DNA of 14,226 nt from an uncultured Eggerthella sp. (GTDB lineage Bacteria > Actinomycetota > Coriobacteriia > Coriobacteriales > Eggerthellaceae): assembly GCA_900544455.1 (NCBI GenBank), contig UQVJ01000041.1:1-14226 (forward strand), in the 5' to 3' direction. Within the stretch, counting starts at the first letter, position 1; each line of letters opens with the position of its first letter. The notes under the pieces were generated by a model that did not search any database, had not been told where the DNA came from, and saw nothing but the letters and a program-made list of their open reading frames with translations. The position numbers were made by a program, and so were the translations under genes. Shown one piece after another: positions 1-5,907 of the stretch.

Positions 1-360
<360 letters not shown>

Positions 361-543
361 AAAGATGTTTGATTCTAGATAAAAAAGTACGTCAACTCGC
401 CTCTCCCGCTTCGGTGCGGGCGGCTGATCGACAGGTTTGAATCTGACTTATGTTCCGTCTCTCACAGTATCCGGTTCTGAAGGTTCCCGCCCGGGCCCGT
501 GGGCCCCGGCCGCGAATCGGCTCCGCCGTTCGCGCAAGAAAGT
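361..543 (-). other. rRNA leader, GC-rich and structured
   Basis: This is the transcribed leader between the proximal promoter and 16S. It holds two obvious hairpins: a very GC-rich dyad at 491-509 (CCGGG-type arms around GGGCCC repeats) and CCCGC/GCGGG at 405-420 with a six-base loop. Such stems fit an rRNA precursor that is folded and cut before 16S maturation. I could not identify a clear boxA/nut antiterminator. No coding potential is evident. Confidence 0.6.
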
Positions 544-572
544 AATCTACTCTCTTGTCCCCGCCGTGTCAA
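544..572 (-). promoter_or_regulatory. rRNA promoter proximal to 16S (TTGACA-N17-TAGATT)
   Basis: On the minus strand a perfect -35 TTGACA (572-567) is followed after exactly 17 nt by TAGATT (549-544), a four-of-six -10. The TAGANT form resembles the -10 of mycobacterial rRNA promoters. It points at the 16S gene ~180 nt downstream, and transcription should start near 537. The motif match is direct; activity is inferred. Confidence 0.75.
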
Positions 573-683
573 GGACTTTTTTTAAGAAAGTTTCCTCTTC
601 CCGGCCCCGCGCCCCGCCTGGCGGGCCGCTCGCCGACTCGGTGCCGCCCTTTCCGGGGCGCCCCCTCGTCAGAAGGCTTAGCT

Positions 684-711
684 ATAATACCCCGCATCGG
701 GGGGATTGCAA
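684..711 (-). promoter_or_regulatory. Distal rRNA promoter (TTGCAA-N16-TATTAT) with A-rich upstream tract
   Basis: On the minus strand TTGCAA (711-706) and TATTAT (689-684) are 16 nt apart. The bases just upstream are A-rich (about 715-735, with an A7 run), like an UP element. The spacer carries a CCCC/GGGG dyad. Two tandem promoters before an rRNA operon are common, so this is a plausible second start ~140 nt above the proximal one. The shorter spacer makes it less certain. Confidence 0.55.
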
Positions 712-735
712 GCGTTTTCCGCGATTTTTTTCGAT

Positions 736-1160
736 TGGTCGGCAACTGTTTTGAATAACCCCAGGTCAGGGCGTTTCGGGCGTTCTCAATTTCTTCACAT
801 TGTGGGCGGGTTGACTTATTCAACCAATTCGAAAACCCTTCCCAGACCTGCTTCTTACTTCGGATTCTCCCTACTCAAGCACTTTTCCTATTTGCTCCAT
901 ACTTAGCTAATTTGTGGATACCGCTCACAATTTGAGTGTTCGGGCATCTTGTCTTATGCCGCAACAGCGCACTTTTCGAGCCTCTTTTATTTTTTGCCTC
1001 CACAGGGTCATCAAAATTTAGGGCTTTCTTCCCTCCTCTGGAATAGCCGCAATCCACCAGACGCTAACTCCACCTAGGCAAAACTTGCACCTGGCACTTA
1101 TTGTGCAATCTTTTTACTGCCACTCTTTGCTTTGTCGGCAGACAGCGCGAGCAACGTATC
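736..1160. other. Intergenic region, no recognisable gene
   Basis: About 425 bp lie between the rRNA promoters and the terminator of the FAD-oxidase gene. The only open frames are short (60 codons on the minus strand at 875-1057, starting GTG) and their translations show no domain or usual protein composition. A single 8-bp inverted repeat, TTGAATAA (751-758) and TTATTCAA (816-823), is visible. The plus strand is pyrimidine-rich and lower in GC than neighbouring genes. I see no tRNA cloverleaf. Confidence 0.6.
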
Positions 1161-1164
1161 TATA

Positions 1165-1200
1165 TATAAAGAAAGGGAGCCGCGTTATTGCGACTCCCTT
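1165..1200 (-). terminator. Intrinsic terminator of the FAD-oxidase gene
   Basis: Read on the minus strand, the arms AAGGGAGTCGC and GCGGCTCCCTT (within 1200-1173) form a stem of ~10 pairs with one mismatch or wobble and a short AT loop, followed by TTCTTT (about 1172-1166). It starts 24 nt after the stop codon of the dehydrogenase gene. Just inside it, 1204-1217 is a perfect 14-bp palindrome, ACCTATATATAGGT. Confidence 0.88.
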
Positions 1201-1223
1201 GACACCTATATATAGGTTGTTTT

Positions 1224-2642
1224 CTAGTTGCAAACCTTGCCTGGGTTCAGAATGTAATTCGGATCGAACACACGCTTAATGCCTGCCATAAGGCCGATGG
1301 CTGTATCGCCTACGGAATCATGCAAATATTCCTTCTTTGCGTGGCCAATGCCATGCTCGCCGGATACCTGACCGTTGAGCTCGGTGCACTTTTCGTAGCT
1401 TTCCTTCATAACCTTCTGAGACTTCTCCAGGAACACATCCTGATCTACACCGTTTGCAGAAGCGTAAATGTGAAGATTGCCGTCACCAGCATGGCCGAAG
1501 GAACGAATGCCAACGCCATACTTTTCACCGATCTGATGCACGTGCTCCAGGAATTCAGCAACCTTGTCTACAGGAACAACCACGTCCATTTCGTCAAGAT
1601 GCTCAGTGTCTGCCTCGATTACCGTAAGGAATGCACTGCGAGCAGCCCATACAGCACGCTTGTCGTCGGGATGAGAAAGAACCAGCGTATTGAATGCGCC
1701 AAGCTCGTCGCCGATTTCCGCCAGCGTTTCCGCACGCTGGAAGATTTCATCCTGGTCGTTGCCATCAAGGGTTACCAGGATATAGGCGCCAACTTCATGG
1801 CCATCCACATTAGTGGGGATGATCTTATTACCGGTGTAGTCGGCGGAAGAGTCGACGATATCGCGTTCCATGAATTCAATGGACTGAGGGTCAAGGCCAG
1901 CAAGCTTGATCTTCGGAACGGCGCTGATGGCGGTTTCGAGATCCTCGAAGGGAAGGATGAAGCTGATGTCTTCCTTCGGAACGGGGATGAGCTTAAGGGT
2001 GAGCTCGGTGATAACGCCCAGCGTGCCCTCAGAGCCGATCATCAGGTGAAGAAGGCTGTAGCCAGAGCTGGTCTTGGAAACAGCACGACCGATCTCCATG
2101 ATTTCGCCCGTGGGAAGAACCACGGTCATTGCCAGCACGTAATCGCGCGTGGTGCCGTACTTAACAGCACGCATGCCGCCAGCGTTGGTGCTTACGTTGC
2201 CGCCCAGAGAACCGGTTTTCTCGCCGGGATCAGGAGGATACATAAGGTCATGCTCAAGCGCATCTGCTGCCAGATCGCACAGGCGAACGCCAGGCTGAAC
2301 GCGAACGAACAGGTTGTTCATGTCGTACTCGAGGATTTCATTCATGTGCATAGTGCACAGTACGACGCCGCCCTGCAGCGGGGTGCTGCCGCCAACCAGG
2401 CCAGTGCCTGCACCACGAACCGTAACGGGAATCTTGTTCTCGTTGCACAGCTTCATGATGGCAGCAACCTCTTCAGTGTTGCTGGGGAAGCAAACGGCCT
2501 CGGGCATCTTGGTGCCGTAAATGGGCATTTCGTCGTGAGAGTAATCTTCGCTGATGTTTTCGCCAACGTGGCAATCTTCCTCGCCGACGATAGCCTGGAG
2601 CTGGCTGATCAATGCGGGAGTGAGTTCGTTGTACTCAGTCAT
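1224..2642 (-). CDS. FAD-linked 2-hydroxyacid dehydrogenase (GlcD / D-lactate dehydrogenase family)
   Basis: This 472-residue, full-length protein of the FAD_binding_4 / FAD-oxidase_C family probably oxidises a D-2-hydroxyacid (D-lactate or glycolate) to the 2-oxoacid. The PCMH-type FAD fold shows the RGAGTGLVGGSTP loop at 76-88, SLGGNVSTNAGG from 145 and IGSEGTLGVITE at 202-213. The C-terminal half has GHAGDGNLH at 383-391, SGEHGIGHAKKEYL at 427-440 and the usual FDPNYILNPGKV end. No membrane helix or Fe-S motif is present, so its electron acceptor must be another protein (in anaerobes often EtfAB or a GlcF-like partner), which is not encoded here. The ATG is preceded by CAGGAG at a rather long 12-nt spacing. 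A TATTAT -10-like hexamer (2676-2671) lies ~28 nt above the ATG but has no convincing -35. The last gene of the alsT-dat group, it ends in an intrinsic terminator. Substrate choice is inferred. Confidence 0.92.
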   Translation of the reverse strand: MTEYNELTPALISQLQAIVGEEDCHVGENISEDYSHDEMPIYGTKMPEAVCFPSNTEEVAAIMKLCNENKIPVTVRGAGTGLVGGSTPLQGGVVLCTMHMNEILEYDMNNLFVRVQPGVRLCDLAADALEHDLMYPPDPGEKTGSLGGNVSTNAGGMRAVKYGTTRDYVLAMTVVLPTGEIMEIGRAVSKTSSGYSLLHLMIGSEGTLGVITELTLKLIPVPKEDISFILPFEDLETAISAVPKIKLAGLDPQSIEFMERDIVDSSADYTGNKIIPTNVDGHEVGAYILVTLDGNDQDEIFQRAETLAEIGDELGAFNTLVLSHPDDKRAVWAARSAFLTVIEADTEHLDEMDVVVPVDKVAEFLEHVHQIGEKYGVGIRSFGHAGDGNLHIYASANGVDQDVFLEKSQKVMKESYEKCTELNGQVSGEHGIGHAKKEYLHDSVGDTAIGLMAGIKRVFDPNYILNPGKVCN

Positions 2643-2834
2643 GCTAACTTTTCGCTCCTGTGGACGTTGGATAATACTGGTTTACCGCGTTGACACTAGC
2701 GCTCATCGCGCTTGCACGAAAGGGGCGCAACGCACATCCCTGACGAAAGGCATCCAGGCGCGGTCAATGGCGAACGCACGCGAAACGCCTCGGACTCGCA
2801 TTCGCAACGAGCAGCGAACGCAACGAAAAGGCCT

Positions 2835-3680
2835 TTAATCGGCTTCAGTTGCAGCCAGGAATTCGCCAATCACTTCCTTGCGCAGCGCCTCTATCAGTTC
2901 AGGCTGCTTCCCTCCAACGGGCAAGCCGTCAATCTCGTGAGCATGCAAGCACAAATTACTGGAGCTGGTAACCAGCACTTCTTCGGCAGCGAACAGATCT
3001 TCCAGATAATACGGCTTCTCATGCACGGAAATGCCCAGACGATCACACGCTTGAATTAAATGCTTACGTGCAATTCCCGGCAGAATAAGGTTGTCGAGTG
3101 GTGCCGTGTACAGCGCGCCATCCTTAATGATGTGCACATTGCTATGAGCGCATTCGGTAACACGACCTCCTTCACGATAGAACACCGTCTCCTGGCAACC
3201 AGCGTGTTTCGCCTTTTCCGACGCCATGACCGAAGGAATAAGGTTAAGCGTTTTGATATTGCAGTGGAAGAAACGCGTGTCGGGCTCGGTGATTAATTTG
3301 ATAGGCTCAACGCCATCGGAAATAGTGGCTGGCTTCAACATCACCCACAAGTTACCAGGACCTTCCGTGAACGCATGGTCGCGAATGCCGGTGCCGCGCG
3401 TTACCTGGTAATAGACGAACTGGCTACCCGTATCCACCTCTTTCACCAGCTTGTTCAGCAGGTCTTTCAATTCCTGCTTGGTGCAGGGCATTTCAATTTC
3501 GAGAAGTTCAGCGCTGTTGAAGAAGCGATCAATATGTTCATCAATCGCAAATATCTTATAGTTGCGCGCTGGGCCAGCATCATACACGCCGTCGCCAAAC
3601 CAATGAACGCGATCGTTCATTGGGATGCTCATTTCATTCAAGGGGCCGAATTTTCCGTTGTAGTAGCCCAAGTTTTCCAC
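2835..3680 (-). CDS. dat: D-amino acid aminotransferase (PLP fold type IV)
   Basis: This 281-residue protein has the usual family length. It is a pyridoxal-phosphate class IV aminotransferase that interconverts D-alanine + 2-oxoglutarate and pyruvate + D-glutamate. The N-terminal LGYYNGKFGPL...DR..WFGDGVYDA block is typical of the family. The Schiff-base lysine is K143 in CNIKTLNL and the cofactor-binding glutamate is E176 in TECAHSN. VTRGTGIRDHAF (93-104) carries the Arg/His set that holds the substrate carboxylate in D-amino acid transaminases and argues against ilvE. The start is GTG, supported by AAGGAG eight nucleotides upstream; no nearby ATG fits better. It lies between the alanine symporter gene (353 bp upstream) and the FAD dehydrogenase gene (192 bp downstream), same strand, suggesting D-alanine use or supply of D-glutamate for peptidoglycan. 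No clear promoter or terminator of its own was found. Confidence 0.9.
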   Translation of the reverse strand: MENLGYYNGKFGPLNEMSIPMNDRVHWFGDGVYDAGPARNYKIFAIDEHIDRFFNSAELLEIEMPCTKQELKDLLNKLVKEVDTGSQFVYYQVTRGTGIRDHAFTEGPGNLWVMLKPATISDGVEPIKLITEPDTRFFHCNIKTLNLIPSVMASEKAKHAGCQETVFYREGGRVTECAHSNVHIIKDGALYTAPLDNLILPGIARKHLIQACDRLGISVHEKPYYLEDLFAAEEVLVTSSSNLCLHAHEIDGLPVGGKQPELIEALRKEVIGEFLAATEAD

Positions 3681-4033
3681 GTTGGAAACTCCTTCATTAA
3701 TTAGTAGACAATCGCAAGACCAAGCTATCGCTTTGCCGATAAAACGCTTGCGTCATGCTTTCCCACCCTACCACTAATGGGATTATCCAGCCGAATGATT
3801 CCGGGGCACCACGCATCAATCTGTCCACGATGCTTTCCGCAATACCGCTTTTGACCATACGCGGCTCCGGAACAACCTCGTTCCAGAGCCGCGGTTGGGG
3901 AATTCGTTTGTGGGAAAAGCCCAGCAGAACCCCTACGGCAACGCAACGCTTCAGGCGGCTATGCCACCATGCTTCTGCGGTAAGCATTAAGGATGGGCTT
4001 ATGAGCCCGCGTTAAACGTTGGGGGGGGTAGGC
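3681..4033. other. alsT-dat intergenic region with hairpin and repeat, no gene
   Basis: This 353-bp gap has open frames on both strands (minus 3697-3987, plus 3755-4015), but neither has a plausible ribosome site or a recognisable protein. It contains a very strong dyad at 3860-3893, a copy of the alsT 3' end at 3996-4024 and a G8 run at 4021-4028. A terminator with a T tract for alsT is not evident, so read-through from alsT to dat is possible. Confidence 0.6.
3860..3893. repeat. Strong 13-bp inverted repeat (hairpin) without T tract
   Basis: CGCGGCTC (3860-3867) and GGAAC (3869-3873) pair with GTTCC (3880-3884) and GAGCCGCG (3886-3893). That gives 13 pairs with one internal mismatch and a six-base loop. 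Neither flank has a T run, so it is not a standard intrinsic terminator on either strand. It may be an RNA processing or stabilising stem in an alsT-dat transcript, a protein site, or a relic of a mobile repeat. Confidence 0.75.
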
Positions 4034-4058
4034 TTACAAGCCCGCGTTAACATTGGGG
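3996..4058. repeat. Imperfect direct repeat duplicating the 3' end of alsT
   Basis: The stretches 3996-4024 and 4031-4058 are near copies: GGCTTA, two variable bases, AGCCCGCGTTAA, then an optional A, C(G/A)TTGGGG. They differ by three substitutions and one indel. The second copy covers the last codons and stop of the symporter gene; the first lies just downstream. Both keep the small dyad GGCTT/AAGCC, and in the outer copy it becomes GGGCT-TATG-AGCCC (3995-4008). Confidence 0.8.
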
Positions 4059-5548
4059 TGGTCGACCGTACCAACCGTTGGAATCGGCGTCGTGTCCTCT
4101 TCTTCCAAACGACCCTCGTAGATCCAGTACTTGGTTCCCTTGGCAATCACGCCGGAAAGAACCAAGACCGCTATACAGTTTGGAACAGCCATGAGGGCAT
4201 TGGAAATGTCGGAAAGGTTCCAAACCAAGTCGCCGCCGCCAATGCAGCCCCAGAACACAAAGAGCAGGAACGCCACCTGATAAGGACGAATGCCCTTAGT
4301 ACCAAACAGGTACGTAATGGCGCGATCGCCGTACTGAGACCAACCCAGCATGGTGGAATAGGTGAAGCACAACAAGCCAACTACCAACACCAGGGGTCCC
4401 AACACGGGAATGCTCTCGAAGCAAGCCGTCGCCAAAGCAGCACCGCCAGAGAAGATCCCCACAGCAGCATCGACGGAAAGATTATTGCTTGCCAACACGG
4501 TGTTGTTGTAGATAGCAGCAAGGTCGGGATTGGCGAGCAGCGAGGTTACCAGCATCAAACCGGTAATCAGGCAGATAACCACCGTGTCCCAAAACGTACC
4601 GGACATGGAAACCAGCGCCTGGCGAGCAGGATTCTTGGAAATCGCAGAGGCGGCAACCAAAGGAGCAGAACCCAGGCCGGATTCATTGGAGAACAGGCCT
4701 CGCTTAAAGCCATACTGGAGCGCCAGCATAATGCCGGAACCAACTGCGCCACCAAAAGCAGCCTGGCCGGTAAATGCACAGGTAATGATGGTTACGATGG
4801 CGTCCCATAAATAAGCACCGTTCATGCCGATGATGACGAGACAACAGGCAACGTAGAAGATGGCCATGATGGGGACCAGCTTCTCACACACTTTGGAAAC
4901 CTTCTTCAGGCCGCCGATGATAACAATAGCGACCAACACGGTAACCACAATGCCGATGAGCCACGTGGGGATTTCAGAGGCACCGGGAATCAAACTCGAA
5001 GAGGTAAGAGCACCCGCCAGAGAATTCGATTGAACCGAAGCGCCAATGCCGAAGGAGGCAATTGCGGTGAACAGAGCAAACAGCACGGCAAGGAACTTGC
5101 CCAACCCCTTGTGCTTGAAGCCACGTTCCAATGCATACATAGCGCCACCAAGCATACGGCCATTGGCATCCTTTACGCGGTACTTCATGGATATATAGGT
5201 TTCGGAATACTTGGTTGCGATACCGAATACACCGGTAAGCCACATCCAGAAGATAGCGCCTGGACCGCCGCACAAGAGGCCCGTGGCAACGCCGACAATG
5301 TTGCCCGTTCCGATGGTTGCGGCAAGCGCTGTGGTAAGGGCGCCGAACTGCGAGATGTCGCCCTCGGCATAGGGGTCGTTTTTAGAGACCGAGAGCTTGA
5401 TTGCCGTAGGGATCTTCCTCTGGATGAAACCGGTCCTAATAGTCATGAAAAGATGAGTGCCCAACAACAACCAGATAAGGGCCCAGCCCCATACAAAGCT
5501 ATCGACCGCATCGACTCCAGCCGAGAAGGATTCGATAAATGCTTCCAT
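4034..5548 (-). CDS. alsT: Sodium:alanine symporter (AGCS family)
   Basis: This 504-residue inner-membrane carrier of the alanine/glycine:cation symporter family (Na_Ala_symp) is expected to couple Na+ entry to uptake of alanine or glycine; characterised members accept L- and D-alanine. The family signature GDISQFGALTTALAATIGTG starts at residue 63, followed by GGPGAIFWMWLTGVFG (94-109) and, in the second half, GLFSNESGLGSAP. Hydrophobic segments run throughout, consistent with about ten or eleven helices; the tail from ~480 is polar. The ATG follows AAGGAAG by 5 nt. It is the first gene after the clpB terminator and precedes dat, so imported D-alanine could be transaminated directly. Its leader can fold to hide the ribosome site (see separate entry), and the last codons are duplicated downstream of the stop. 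Substrate specificity (Ala, Gly, D-Ala) cannot be read from the sequence. Confidence 0.95.
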   Translation of the reverse strand: MEAFIESFSAGVDAVDSFVWGWALIWLLLGTHLFMTIRTGFIQRKIPTAIKLSVSKNDPYAEGDISQFGALTTALAATIGTGNIVGVATGLLCGGPGAIFWMWLTGVFGIATKYSETYISMKYRVKDANGRMLGGAMYALERGFKHKGLGKFLAVLFALFTAIASFGIGASVQSNSLAGALTSSSLIPGASEIPTWLIGIVVTVLVAIVIIGGLKKVSKVCEKLVPIMAIFYVACCLVIIGMNGAYLWDAIVTIITCAFTGQAAFGGAVGSGIMLALQYGFKRGLFSNESGLGSAPLVAASAISKNPARQALVSMSGTFWDTVVICLITGLMLVTSLLANPDLAAIYNNTVLASNNLSVDAAVGIFSGGAALATACFESIPVLGPLVLVVGLLCFTYSTMLGWSQYGDRAITYLFGTKGIRPYQVAFLLFVFWGCIGGGDLVWNLSDISNALMAVPNCIAVLVLSGVIAKGTKYWIYEGRLEEEDTTPIPTVGTVDHPNVNAGL

Positions 5549-5552
5549 GGCT

Positions 5553-5587
5553 ACTTCCTTTCTACTCGTTTGACGTGGAAAGGAAGT
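5553..5587 (-). promoter_or_regulatory. Hairpin sequestering the alsT ribosome binding site
   Basis: In the minus-strand leader, ACTTCCTTTC (5587-5578) is perfectly complementary over 10 bp to GAAAGGAAGT (5562-5553), with a 15-nt loop. The downstream arm is the Shine-Dalgarno sequence, four nucleotides before the ATG, so the folded mRNA would be closed to ribosomes. Translational control is inferred; the ligand, temperature or protein that would open it is unknown. Confidence 0.7.
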
Positions 5588-5845
5588 GTGCCCGTTGGTT
5601 CAGCAAGCTTGCGAAGTGGCGGCTTCAGGGGGGGGATGAAAGCCTGCGGCATGCGCCTACACAGAGCGGCTCACTCCCACGTCAGGGGGAAACGATTCCT
5701 GAATGGTCGCAAGCCAGCGTTACCCCTTTGTTACACAACGGGAAATACTGGGCAAAATCGCCGCCTACGGAAGATGAACGGCGTTCATACACTGTTCATC
5801 TTCCGTAAATCGAACCGCAAACGGGTTGACGGCATGCATCAAAGA
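5588..5845 (-). other. alsT upstream/leader region, possibly a regulatory RNA
   Basis: This stretch carries no gene. It includes a G8 tract (5628-5635), a bulged dyad around it (GGCTTCA at 5621-5627 and TGAAAGCC at 5637-5644), GCAAGCTTGC at 5603-5612, and the 14-bp inverted repeat described separately. I looked for the glycine riboswitch core that often precedes AGCS genes and did not see it. No promoter with both hexamers is convincing; TTGCCC-N16-TAACAA on the minus strand is the best weak candidate. Confidence 0.45.
5766..5807. promoter_or_regulatory. 14-bp inverted repeat, candidate operator upstream of alsT
   Basis: TACGGAAGATGAAC (5766-5779) and GTTCATCTTCCGTA (5794-5807) are perfect inverse copies separated by 14 nt. 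A third half-site, GTTCAT, lies at 5783-5788, so the box reads ATGAAC, GTTCAT, GTTCAT with the last two 11 bp apart, one helical turn. There is no T run on either side, so an operator is likelier than a terminator. Confidence 0.55.
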
Positions 5846-5887
5846 CAAAAAAAGAAGGGCACCTTCCCTTTTGAGGAAGGTGCCCTT
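5846..5887 (-). terminator. Intrinsic terminator of the heat-shock operon (after clpB)
   Basis: Read on the minus strand, AAGGGCACCTTCC (5887-5875) and GGAAGGTGCCCTT (5867-5855) form a perfect 13-bp stem with a seven-base loop. It is followed by CTTTTTTTT (5854-5846). It lies 20 nt after the clpB stop and cleanly separates the chaperone genes from alsT. Confidence 0.95.
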
Positions 5888-5907
5888 GGCTCAATTAAGT
5901 GAAACGC

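Noticed and set aside
683..688. Plus-strand TATAAT as a rightward promoter
   Set aside because: No -35 at a suitable distance on the plus strand; the same bases serve as the -10 of the minus-strand rRNA promoter.
875..1057. 60-codon minus-strand frame with GTG start and a distant GGAG
   Set aside because: No homology recognised, weak start signals, and an AT-rich intergenic setting; probably chance.
1320..2693. Long plus-strand open frame (457 codons) opposite the FAD-oxidase gene
   Set aside because: It is the antisense shadow of a gene with clear family motifs; its translation has no recognisable domain.
5588..5845. Glycine riboswitch before the AGCS symporter
   Set aside because: The conserved aptamer cores (GGAGAG, CCGAAGG, ACTCTCAGG-like blocks) are not visible in the leader.
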